Assembly (NCBI GenBank): GCA_964007475.1
Contig: OZ023275.1
Location: forward strand, 28,525,619-28,589,618
DNA: 64,000 nucleotides
Source of the DNA: Hybos culiciformis
Taxonomy: Eukaryota; Arthropoda; Insecta; Diptera; Hybotidae
Reading direction: 5' to 3'
Shown here: in pieces, positions 1 through 12,627 of the stretch
Layout: each line of letters opens with the position of its first letter
How positions within the stretch are numbered: position 1 is the stretch's first letter
Made by a program: the position numbers and the translations under genes
Notes under the pieces: model-generated
What the model was told of the DNA's origin: nothing
What the model saw: the letters and a program-made list of their open reading frames with translations, nothing else
The model's database searches: none

Positions 1-3000
1 TGTATTTCACATTTGATTGGAAATTTTTTGTTAATTTTCATGTGGTTTAGCTATGGTAAGTTTCAAAATAACATTTAGTGGTTTGATTTGATTTTTTATT
101 TTTTTTTTAATCAAAGTTGAAAATTTGAAATGGACAAACTTCAATTTAAAATAATAACCAGTATAATGTATAATAGTCTCAAAGTTATTTTGAACAGCGA
201 ATATTTTTTTAAAATTTTTTTTGTATACTTAAGTTTTATTTATGACGGGAAATGTGAAAATGTTTTTGAACATGTTTGAATTTTGAAATTATATCGAATA
301 TTTATTAATTTAATAGAACGACAATTTTAAATAAAAAAATTAACCAGCCGACGTAATGGCTTAAATTTAGCTCTGAAGGGAAAATATATAAAATTAGTTA
401 AACTTGTTATTGAATATGGTTCAAAATGTTACAAGCATAGACTTTTTAAGTAAGGAACCAAATTGAGATAAAACAATTTTACAACAATTCATTTTGTATA
501 CATGATATAATAAATTAAATTTTATTTTAAATATTTTTAATAATTTTGGAAATATTTGAGTTTACTTGTCAGGTTGTCACAAATATAGGGGTATCATATA
601 AATTTGGTTACTTCTACTTATTGATACCATAATGGTTACTATAATCGTTATATATTCATTCTTAATATTTGCCCGAAGTGCATTTCTCTTAATTCCTGCT
701 ATAGATAGAAACAAGCTTCGTCTGGACTTACTGAAAAAGATATCGAAAATAATATAAACTTTGAATCTCTTCTCCAAAATTTTCTATTAAATTGCAAATT
801 TTTAGTGAATCTTTAGAAATTTTGAAAATAAAAGCATGTTTTAAAATTTATATCTAATTAAAGTTGAAAAAATATAAAATACAATGATATTTGGTGACCT
901 ATGCGTGGAAAAAAAAAACATCTCGAAGGGCCGCATTGATAAAAATTTTATTTGTGGAAGTGCGGGTTAGTCAGAACTGAAACATATATAGTTATTTCAC
1001 TTTTAGAAGTAGTTTTAAAGCTGATAAAATAATTTATTTCTTGTATTTATAGTGAATAATAAAATAAAAAAGGTTGCATATTTTCGAACAAATTTTCTAT
1101 TCACTTGTTAATTCAATAAATTTATTACACATAACACAATTTCATTCAATAACTTTAACAAATTAGAGCATATGTACCTACGTTAAACTAGGTTGCCTAT
1201 TAGTACAACTGTAATGTAATTTCATTACAATTAAATCAAAGAAAACTTCATATAATCTTTCAAATAAAAATTTTTTGAAAGAACTTCATTTCCTATTCAA
1301 AATATGTTTGTCTTTGTTTATTCGTTTGAAAGAATCGCTTCCAGGTTTAAAAAAATTATTTGGATAAAACAAACTTGCAAACTATTTTTCGCATGTTTCT
1401 GAGAAATCGCAAATCGCTAAATTACAAGTTATCTATTTATACTGCACAGAATGTTAATTATTTTGACTTCATTGCATTTTTACTACATTTATTATCTCTA
1501 CTTACAAAAGGTTATGTATATATACAAATAATATCCCGTACTCGAAATTTTCAACTAAATAGTCGAACCCGTCAAAAAATCGAAGATGCACACTCGTTTC
1601 ATTTTCATTTATTTATATTTTGTTCTTGCAAAAAACCTATCAAAGAGTTTATTGCGACATATTTGGGAAATACTTGTAGGCGCAACAAAACAGTTCGTTA
1701 CACATTAGCATTAAAACATGCTAATTATATTGGTAGATAGCATAGTGATCTTATGGGTAGGTTTTTTTTCATAATATTATTCGTGATTAAATTTACAAAT
1801 CCGGTGACGATGTGTTATCGATATTCGTTATTATAATCTTTTTATAAATTTTCCATTTTATTCCAAAATCAGTGGAAAATTTTCACTTTTCTTATTTACA
1901 AAATCGGTGTCAGGATAGGCAACCGCCGATTGTTAAAAAACATTAAGACTAAGAGGATAATTTGCATTTGACAAAAAAGGCGAAGCAGCCATTTATGGAA
2001 ACCGAATTTGTTAAAGTACTAACATTTCTACCTCAAAATAGTAAAATCACCTTAACTCTTAAACCAAATTTAAGTAAATTTATAAACAGTTTTTTGATAC
2101 CAAATATGTTTTTAAAAAAAAAAAATAAATAAATAAAAAAACTGTTGCATAAGAAATTCTTTCTTCATGAAAGAAAAAGTCAAGATGAAAGTTCATAAAT
2201 TAACTTAAGTTTTGATAGCAAAAAAATGTATGTGAAATATACATAACAGGTATATTTGTGTACGTGTTATATGATATTTATACAATATACTGTATATGTA
2301 CATTTAAATTATATAGTTTTAAAAATAAAAATAGAGCTGCTTCGACAAAAATTTTTATAAGTTCATAAAATGCTCTAGAGCAAGGGTTAAAATATGTATA
2401 TATACATATTATAATATGGAAAAAATAAAAAAGTGGTTAAGTGGAAAATCATGAAGTTTGCTTTTAATGAGAAAAACTTGCATAATGTAGGTACTGTCGT
2501 GAAATAGATTTTCTTTGCGATAGGGAGAATTAAAAGTTCAGAAAAAAAAAAACATGTTTAAGAAATTTTGCTTTATTTTGTTTATGAATAAAATTTATTG
2601 AATGAATTTCTTTATATAAATTAAATGAAGGTGAATGTAATATTAAGAGGTATAAGTTTTCAACTAAATTATTATTATTTTTTTATTTGTTTGTTTTAGT
2701 TCAATAAAAATATGTTTATTTTTGAAGTTATATTTCTTATATTGAAAATCACTAAAAAATGGCAAAAAGTCTAGACTTTTATATACATAATAAAACTATT
2801 CTGCAAAATCAAAATAATATGTGCGAAATGAAATTCAGAATTTTCTTTTTAAAACAATAACTTTGGAACTTAATGTTTTTATAATATAAAAATAAAACTA
2901 TCACAGAAAATTCACAGAAAGAATAATATTGACACCGAACAATGTATATATTTGAGCTTATAATATAGTTTCGAAAAGCAGAATAGTAAAGATTTAAAAC

Positions 3001-6000
3001 AATATTCGTTGAAAACAAAACTTGTAACAATGCTCATATTGTATTTATTTTCTTAGAAACTATGAACATTTCCCCAATGTTTAATATTATTGAAAAAAAA
3101 AATCCTCATTGAATAGTTTTACGTATATACTAGTTTACAATATACTTCACAATACATTTTATTCAAAGATATCGGACCATTTTTATTTTCGATATACTCC
3201 AAACATAAATATAGATTAAAATGTCCTTAAGATCCGCACCCATACTAACTACATAGTAAATAATAACTTTCAAAATGAAGAACCTAAATTGAATAAATTT
3301 ATTATTATAATTTTAATTAACAACCATAATTTAATTAAATTAAAACTAAAGAAATAATTTTATTTTATTCAAAAATTTCATTACTTAATATAATACTTAA
3401 TAATTTTTATATTTAAAACAAATAATTTTTTCGTTCAAATTCAGGGGCTCTAGTTTTACTTATTTTCATGTAAAACTTAATTGGAAAACTTCAAGAGAAA
3501 TCTTAAGGCTATTTTGAACGATAATTTTTTTTATTAAAGTTTTAGATTCTGCAACTTTTTTTTTAAATAATTTTTTTTTTAAATAAATTAGTTTTAAAAT
3601 TTAATAAAACAAATAAATATGTCAAGATTTTCTTTTTGCCACCAATTAATAAATTTTTGGTTATTTAAACATTAATAATAATTAGAAAGTTAGCCCGCAC
3701 GGATGTAGACATTATTTCTTAGATTATTAATAGAAATTTATTTCAAATTTTGAACAAAAAAGTGTCAAAAAAATGGTTAACTAATGCTATACAATTAGGT
3801 ATTAGGTTTAACAAGTCAGAAGACACAAATTTTCAAGAAAAAAATTCGTCTGTGAAGAATCTAGACGTGATAATTCATAATGATTTTTTTTTAATTAATA
3901 TTTTATGAGATAATAATGTTGATATTATATGAATATTTTACTGATAAATAAAATTATTGCCTTTATTTCATAAACGTTAATTGACGACTTTTGACATAAA
4001 TGCAACAAAATGTATATTATAACTTTTCAGCTGAAGTAAATTTTTTTGACAATTTCTTTGCTCTTTTTAATATACTTTCTATATGACAAATTCTTTAGCT
4101 TGATTATTACCAATAAATATCTCAAAAACCAAATTTTCTTTCGGTACTTTTTTATTTTGGTTAAATTTCATCAGAAAACTTTTCAAAAATTTTAATTAGT
4201 TAATAAATAAAGTTACAATAAATAAAACTCAACTTTTGTTACAAAATTAAAATGTAGTATATTTGTCTTTAAAATTGGAAAAGATTTTTAATTAATAGTT
4301 TCAATTAATCAAAATTGTAGCACCTCTTAAAGTAATAAAAACAATTTAATTAAGTTGAAAGTTTTTGTTTTTTAACTTTCTCATAATAAAAATCTTTTTT
4401 CTACTGGAAATCAAGGAATTGTTTTTTTTTTTATAGTTTTTCTTTTTTTGTTAATTTTTTCAATAGTTTGATAAACTGCAAAAAATATTCAGCTGTTGAG
4501 CCAAATATATAGATGAAAGGGTGAAAGAATGAAATTTAGGTGACATATACTGCATACATTATACAAACTTACACTATACTAACTGCATCATGTTTAATTA
4601 AATAAAAATAAATATAAAAAATTTTTTGTAGTCCATAAAAGTTTTCTAATTCGAGAAAAAAATATAATATAAGAATATTGTATTCTGCTAGTGATTTTGA
4701 ACATCTATTTGATTGTAAATTCGTTCGAAAATAATATACTCCATTTAAAAATAAAATCCGTAGCTTTTTAATAAATATAAGACAAATTTTTATTGTCATT
4801 TTATTTAATTTTAAATTCCAAATATAATGTTGTTCTACAAATTGTTTTTAATTAACTCAAAATCAAAAATGAAGTTTTAGTTAAATTTAATTTAAAAAAA
4901 AATATCCTTATTTCATTAATAAATTTTATTATATATTCAAAGCTAAAATTCGTAAAAACCCAAAATTTATTCCAAAAACCAAAACAAATTTTAATGTGTA
5001 TTCGTGCCTCTGATTAGAACATTAATAAAGAATTCATTGCATAATTTTTTTATATTTTTTTTTATTTTTGCTCTCATGAATATTATTTTTCAATTGAAAA
5101 TTATTTTTAGGATAATTCGACTAGAAAATTTTAAAATCAAAATCTTAGCATTACAAACAAAATTACCAATAGCAAAAATTGATTTTGTGCTCTGAATTTT
5201 AAGTACCTTATGTATACGTACATTTAAAATAAAAATTATTTTTATGGCAATGGAGGAAAACAGAAAATGAGCTACAGGTCAATATTTTGCAAAAAAAAAA
5301 AATATTTTAAATTTATTTTTGTTTCAAAATATTAAAACTGAGTTAGGTCTGCTATTTTCTATATAAATATGTATATATATATATATAGGGGCACAATATT
5401 GCGAATTTTAATAAATATTTTTTCTTAGTAATACACAAAAATTTTAATATATAGAGAAATATTTATGTGGTCTGAGAATTTCCTTAAGTTAATGGCATAC
5501 ATGCATATTTATAAAAATAGTTTAAAAGTTTTACTGGATTATGTGGAATGGAGAGAAAGTTACCAAATATCTCATAACCGAATCGCTAATCTTTCGACCA
5601 CTAAGAATATTTATCCGCCCATCTAAACATTATATTAGAAATGCTACATAATTTTTCTAGTGCAGACTAGGAGCTGGAGTTTAAATCGATGTTGCTATAA
5701 AATTAAAATCAAAAAATATTATATTATATTTCTGCGGGAATAAAATATTTTGGAAATAAAATATGCAAATTCCCTATTTTTTTTCAACAAAACAGACACG
5801 TCATACATAAATGTTTGCTTGGTTTTTCGTTATTTGAACTAAGATTCTGGAAATATTTCTCGATTTCTTGGCTGTAATCTAAGTAGCTACCATTCTTATT
5901 GGTAATAATGTTTATGTCAGCAAATTTTTTTGTTCTAGAATGAAAGTTAAACACATTTAAAAATTCCAATTTATTTTATTATAGTTCAAATAATAAATTT

Positions 6001-9000
6001 GTTATAATTAGACTAAGTCAAGTTCATAAAATATATTCAATAAATTCAGCGTCACAAAAGATCGAATCATTTTGTTATAAAATATCTAACATTAATAATT
6101 ATTTTACCAAACTTAATAATATTTTTATTACTAATATTACGCTTTGTGTATTACATTATGCGAGAGGACATAAAATGCAAAGTGAACTGTGTACAAATGA
6201 ATAGAAATACAATAATACCTAATTTCAATTCTTTTTATTGTCATCATCATATATATATACATAAATATAAAGAATAAAATGAATAGAAAATCCTTGATCT
6301 CTTAACCTAAAATGTTATACAAATGAAGCACTTTTCAAGTTTCTCCTCGTCTAGCTTTCAATACTAATTATTATTAATTTATCTTTAATAACATTATTGT
6401 TAAAATCATATATGATTATCATCCTTGGAGTTTGAAAAGTATACACAAATGAAACAAAATTATTGAAATAATTTTATAAAGCTATTTATTACTTATACTT
6501 GTATGTATAAGCGAGCAACTTATTAAATTAAAATTTCGATTTCATCTTAGTTACAATTATTAATGATAATATATTCATGCGTATGCATCGAAGCCCTTAA
6601 CAGGGCAATGAATGATACAAAAGCAAATAGTTTTTCATTCTTCGAAGATCTTCAGTACAAACAAAGATCTCATTAGCTCAATTATATACGAATACTTCGA
6701 TATTTCAAAAAAAAAAAAAATTAATTTTTTTATAGATATTTTGAAAAGAAATGTTTGGAAATATCTACAAGTAAGAAATACAAGAGATGTGTACATTGTG
6801 TAGTAGGGTAGTTATGTAAATTTTTGTTGAAAAATAATCCATAATTAAATTCGTTTAGAAAACTTTTTTTTTTATAAATAATAATAATAATAATAAAATG
6901 GAATAAAAATTCAATTCAAACTTTTTCTTGTTTACAAATTTCAAAAAATATGTAAATATGATAATATTTCATGTCATCGAAATATTTTCATATCTCTTAC
7001 ACTCTTGAATATAAATTAAAATCAACGAAAAATTTAAATTATAGATTTTTATTTTTTTTTTTTTTATTTTCCAACTTTTTTTTTTGTCGGAAAACCATAA
7101 GTTGTACATTCATTCATAATAATATAAATATAATATTTATCTTTTTTTTTTATATAAAATTTCAATAGTCCATGTGGATAATATCAAATTTTCCACCAAA
7201 ATAAAGTCCTTTAAAGCCAAGTGGTGGATTACAAAAAAAATTCGCAACACGTAACAAAATAAAATATTAAAAATAAAATAGATTCTTTTTTGGTAAGGAT
7301 CCGCAGACTGCGTGTACAATTAAAATTATCATAAAAAAATTTAAGTCCAAAGTAAAAAAAAGCAAGGTTTAGCGATAAAACTAAACGCCTAATTAAAATA
7401 ACACAAATTTTGAAATAAAACTTTAATTCACTACAATGAAAAAAAATTGTTTGTAAAAAAAATTCCAAATAATATAAAATTTTAGGTATTTATAACCAAA
7501 AAATTTTAACAAAACTTGGTAAATTTTTAGGAAATTGTAATTTTGATTTTTAAGGAAAAAACTTTTATTTTTATATTTATAATTATTTTCTTTAAACTAT
7601 ATTTTTTATTTAATTTTTTTTATTTTTTATTAAACCCTTTGAAACCTCGATCTTTAATATATTGAAGAACACTGCTAAGTTAAAGTATTAAAATTGAGGA
7701 TGCTTGTAAGATAGAAAATATAATTTTTCTGTACCGAAAATAAATCATAAAATTAACAAATAATTTTGTAATATTTTAAGTTAAGTTATAGACCACGTTT
7801 TGAACCCTCCTCGCAATTAGGCAATACCAAAAAGTACTAGACTAACTAGACAATAATGAAACACCAAAAAAATAAATTTTGTAATTTGAATCAGGATCCT
7901 CAAAGTGGCTAATTTCATGTTCAAATTTTGCTGGCAAACAGTATATATTAATTGGTGAAAGTTACGTAAATTTTTAACAAAATCAATATTTTTAGTACTT
8001 ATTTGGTAGTTTTTTTAAATAAATGAAAAATTTACCATAAAATCTAAAAATGTATTTGGTAAAAATTCTGGTTTAATGGCAAGTAATAAATTTTCGGTAA
8101 ATAAAAACTACTTTAAAATATTTAAAACTACTTTATAAATATTTGTTTTAAATGAAAATATTTAGTAAAAATTCTTTTACCAAAAAATGAACCCGAAAAA
8201 TTAACTAAATACATATTTATATTTTTAATTGATTGAAAATTGGTTTAAATTAAACATTCATATGAGTAATGCAGATTGTTATTTATTACTGAAAATTTTA
8301 ATTCTTTTATAGAATATACAGACTGGATATTATAGCTGTACTTGTAGAAATTACCTTTTTCCATCGTTAGATTTATTGAAATAAAATATTGCATTAGAAT
8401 ATTGAAAATATGAGCTGATAGTAAAACAATAAAAACAATTCTTACCACTTTACCAATGACAACGATCACAATTTTTTTGTGAACAATATTTTTCCACATA
8501 ACTTTAAAAAAAAAAGGTTTTCCTTAAAAAAGCACTAAACAAAAATAAAAACTCCATGTTTACATAAAGATATCTGTCCCATAAATCACAAGAAATTGAA
8601 GGAAAAAACTTTTCCATTCAAGTTTGTTTTTTGTTAAAAAGACTTTCTCATTCGTGTGAAAATTTATCGTTGAAACGTTTATACGATTATAACGTTTTAA
8701 TACAACAACAAAATCAGACAGTAAAAATTATATTTAAAAAAAAAAATTTCAAGTCAAATCTAATAAAATCAATAAATATGCATATACTTATACCTTTTAA
8801 TATTTCAGTAATATTTATAATATTTTAAAATGTAGTATCTCTAGAAGTTCGTTCAATAAGTATAGAATCTACAAAAAAAATTTAAATATCCAGCGACAAT
8901 AAGTTATATGAAAGTAATTTTAAACCAGCGGTCATAATTCTTAGCTATAACTTGTTTGAGAAAAATTTTATCTTATTTCGAAATTAAATTTTTGTTTTAA

Positions 9001-9822
9001 AACACATTAAATTTTGGATTTGGCCTCAAATTTGTCTATTCTCTATTCTTATTACATTGTCGCTTCAAAAAAAAAAATCAAATCATCGCAACTGACTAAA
9101 GAGTGCTGGTCACATAGATTAAGAATTTTATGTATAATTGGTAAAATTTAAAATAATTATTAAATCAGTTTCATGAACCTAGTGGGCCAATTCAGCATAA
9201 TTATTTACAATATCAAAAAAAAAAAAAGTTAATGTAAATCAAACATTTTCAGGAAACTGAAAATGGATAACAATATAAAAACAAAATTTAATGTCTCCTC
9301 TCTAAATGAAAATTTGAAATCAATTTTGTACACTATACTCGAATAATACTTGTGTATTTGATATACTTATAGTTTTGTCGATTATATTTCATTCGAAATA
9401 TTATGTTCTATAGTTTTTTATTTTTATGTATATTTTATACTATTAATTCTTTTAGACAATTGCTTACTTCTCTTATGAATTAAAATGATATAAATGTATA
9501 CAAAAATAAAGTTTAATAATTTAAATCAAATGAAAATATTAATTTTGAATATCAATCACAAATATACAAACAAAAACTTATTTTATTCTTAGATCTAGAT
9601 CTAGAGTTAAAATTATATGGTTATTCGCCGCATATTAGCATATTATGGTTCAACATCTGTACAATTTCGGCTCCAATTCGATTTTATATACTCGTTTTAA
9701 AATAACTCATTACGTCATTGATTTATTGAAGTACTTTATATTTCACGCTACCATGACTACCGCGAAATGTCAAAAACATAAAAAAAATTAAATTAAAACG
9801 TTGAAATTATCATCATATATAC
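1..9822. other. No gene recognised: AT-rich non-coding sequence
   Basis: Intergenic sequence or the 5' intron of the CARP gene. Reading frames here are short and without recognisable domains. I looked for a signal-peptide exon for the CARP gene and did not find a convincing one. Confidence 0.6.
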
Positions 9823-10383
9823 CATACTTGGCCAAACTGCGGCTCGCGAGCCGCATGCGGCTCTCGTTCTTCTTCACTGCGGCTCTAGCCACGTTTGAAA
9901 AAATATTTTTAAAAATTGTTTTTAAAAAATACTATTTAAAAAAACCGTTTTCTTATGTAATGTATTGGTTGTCATTATAATTTTTCTTTATAAATAAACA
10001 TACATGGGATTTTTTTTAAATAAATTATGAATGAAAATAAAGATAAATGAAAATGGCAATAAAGACAGTTTACATATCGTCGGTCTCGTTTACTTCTTAT
10101 ATTGTAGAAAAATTATAAAAAACTAAAATTTTAATATGTTCAAAGTTAGAAGTCGAAAGCTCATAAATTATCCGCAAGACTATTTCTATTTCCTCGAAAG
10201 TACCAAAACGTACTAAAAAAAAAAAAAAAAAAATCAAATTCAACTTTCTCAAAACTATGTTTTTGCAGTTTCGTGATTTTTGCATGAGACCGACGATATT
10301 TAAAACAATTTCTAATTGCGGCTCTCGACAATTCTGTTTTTTGTAATTTCGGCTCCTGTTGGGATAAAGTCTGGCCACCCCTG
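9823..10383. mobile_element. hAT-type MITE, 561 bp
   Basis: The right end reads GGCCACCCCTG, i.e. the hAT-like terminus CAGGGGTGGCC on the other strand. The left end is a decayed version, CATACTTGGCC, followed by AAACT and a GCGGCTCGCGAGCCGC palindrome typical of these elements. Flanking 8-mers atatatac (9815-9822) and atatacaa (10384-10391) match at 6 of 8 positions and both fit the nTnnnnAn target preference of hAT transposons. No transposase is visible; the short reading frames inside are not recognisable. Confidence 0.75.
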
Positions 10384-11964
10384 ATATACAATACACAATT
10401 TCATATGTAAAGATAAGATTTTCCAATTTTCATCAATGCTTCTGTAACACTTTTTTTTTTGTCATTACTTAAATCTTAAAAACGAAATAAAGTCAAGATA
10501 ATAAATTTCAATATTTTTTTCTATATTCCGAATTTTTACTTATATTTTTAATTTAAAAAGAAAATAATTATAAATTTTATTTATTCTTGACAAATTTTAT
10601 TTATTCTTGATGAAAAACTTACTCGCTTCATATAAAATTTAATTTTCATGAAAATTTTATTTTTTTTTTTAATATTGTTGCAGTCTCTCTTTTCAATTAC
10701 TGCAAAAAAAATAAACAACATTGCAACATGTTGTTCATATTTTTCAGTAAGAATTTTCAGTTTATGAAATGGAAATGAGAAAAATGAATTTTTGTTTTTA
10801 TTTTGATTGTTCAAGCAACCTAGATATATATACTTTTTTTTACGATAATTTTGTGGTTGGTATTTTTCAGGTGTTTTTGTTTACTTAAAAAAAAATTAAA
10901 ACAAAAACAAAAATATTGAAATATTGTTCAAATTTTCAATTAATTTCACAGAAAGTACCTACTTGTAGTTTTTGGAGAGTTTTGTTTATATTTCATGTTA
11001 TGTAAATTTATATTTTTGGTAAATGATCCAATTTTCTTTTTCAAGGGAATTTAATTATTTTCAGTTTTTTGGATTTAGATAAATTATTATCATTATAAAA
11101 GTTTTAATGATGTTCTTAGATTTAAAAATTATTTAATCCTTTAATATAAGAAAATCAATTTTTTTCTAACATATAGATATAAGAAATAGATGTGAAGATC
11201 CATGGATGCTGGGATGAGATCCTTTTCCATGTTCCTTCAATTCAATAAATGCTTAGGATTTCTTAGGTTTTAAATCCAAAAAAAATAACAAATATGACTT
11301 TCTAATCTATTCCCTGGAGGTTAAGTCATCTTTCCGTCTTCGTAACAGATAGGTTTACTGAATTTATAAACTATTTAACTATTGAATTTTAACTAAAAAA
11401 TTATTATCATTGTTTGAAATACTAGAATTTTCATTATATTTAAAGCATATATTCTTCAGTCAACGTATTACTACAAGAATTCCTAAAATTATTCACTTTT
11501 CTTAGCATATATTTTAATATTAATACGTATGAATATTTCGAATTGAAAAGTTTATACCTATAAAAAAAAACAGAAGAAAACTTTGCATTCTATATTAAAA
11601 ATAAAAAGTAAATGGAAAGAAATTAATATGTTTTTTATTAAAACGAGACACTCAGATCCTTCAGAAACTTAACAGAGTGTTTATTGCGAACTTAACATAA
11701 ATCACTGATTAATATTTTAATAAAATAATAATAATAATAAATTTATTCAAAAATGCTAACTATTACGACACAATTATTATAAATCGCATACATAAAAAAA
11801 AAGCATGTGTATACATAAGTAATGTAAAAATCTTAAATATAAACGTTATTGCATTGATTTTATTTTTAATTATTTAAATCATTTCAAGACCAAGAAAAAT
11901 ATTTAAATAATTACGCATCATTATGTACTACATATTATTAAAAAAATATATGCATATAAGTATG
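10384..11964. other. No gene recognised, between the two MITEs
   Basis: AT-rich sequence with homopolymers and one 20-bp tandem duplication. It is probably part of the first CARP intron or its upstream flank. Confidence 0.55.
10571..10610 (+). repeat. 20-bp tandem duplication
   Basis: Two adjacent units AAATTTTATTTATTCTTGA with one mismatch at the first base; intergenic. Confidence 0.7.
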
Positions 11965-12514
11965 TAGGGTTTCTGAACCGGAAAAACCGAATCCGAAAAT
12001 CCGCGGTTTTCTTCTCATGTATTCGAATCCGATATACGCTAAAAGTATACGATATCCGTTAACTAGTTTTTAAAAAATTTCTTAAAATTAGTTGCCTAGA
12101 AAATTTAAAATTTCTTGAGCATTCAAATCCAATATTCGTTAAACGTAAACAAAACACGATATTCGTTAACGTTTTTTTTCCTTAAACGTTAAAAAAACAC
12201 GAAATTCGTCAAACTTTTTCATCAAGTCAACATCAAGCCAACATCTACGGATTCTGAGCGAGTATTTTCAATATCAGCTAATTTCTGCACCAAAATCAGA
12301 TCACGATTATCTGATATATCGTTGAATGCACTTGTATTTTTAAAATCGTTTTATTTAAAATTGAATAAAGATTTATAAAAATTCAATTCAAACATTTTTT
12401 ACTGTTTTCATTATATTTACAATTTTTAGATCGGTTATTCGATATCCGGCGGTTTTGAAAAATTGAAAAACCGAATCGGACGGATATCAAAATACCGGAT
12501 TTTCAGAAACCCTA
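11965..12514. mobile_element. MITE with TAGGGTTTCTGA ends, 550 bp
   Basis: The left end TAGGGTTTCTGAA and the right end TTCAGAAACCCTA are inverted repeats, followed inward by related CCGAATCCG/CGGATATC-rich tracts that are less well matched. The interior carries repeated cacgatattcgttaa-like motifs and no coding sequence. The flanking 8-mers agree at only 5 of 8 positions, so the target duplication and hence the superfamily are open; a hAT relative is my tentative guess. It ends only 65 bp before the first visible CARP exon. Confidence 0.7.
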
Positions 12515-12579
12515 CATATATGCTTTTAAGAAGTTATGTTATTATTTTACCTACATAAATATTTTTAACTCATTTTCAG

Positions 12580-12627
12580 AAACACAAGGTAGTTGGGAGG
12601 AGTGGTGGACATATGATGGTATTTCTG
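12580..12627 (+). CDS. CARP gene, first exon visible in the window
   Basis: The acceptor ttttcag ends at 12579 and the donor gtaagt starts at 12628. The exon encodes TQGSWEEWWTYDGIS plus the first base of a Gly codon. It starts with the last two bases of a codon begun in a missing upstream exon (phase-1 intron), so this is not the true start of the protein. Confidence 0.9.

Noticed and set aside
1360..1740. 126-codon open frame
   Set aside because: It opens on TTG, has no recognisable domain and no splice or promoter context; it is probably chance. Nearby GGTTGCCTAT (1191) and ATAGGCAACC (1914) form only a 10-bp inverted match, too little to call an element.
5784..5969. 61-codon minus-strand ORF with fairly balanced composition
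   Set aside because: No family recognised, no splice or promoter support, and a single short frame is within chance for this length of sequence.
9593..9608. AGATCTAGATCTAGA short repeat
   Set aside because: A 6-bp palindrome repeated by chance or slippage; no wider structure.
10097..10426. 109-codon minus-strand frame inside the hAT MITE
   Set aside because: It includes the inverted terminal repeat and a poly-Phe run; no transposase motif.
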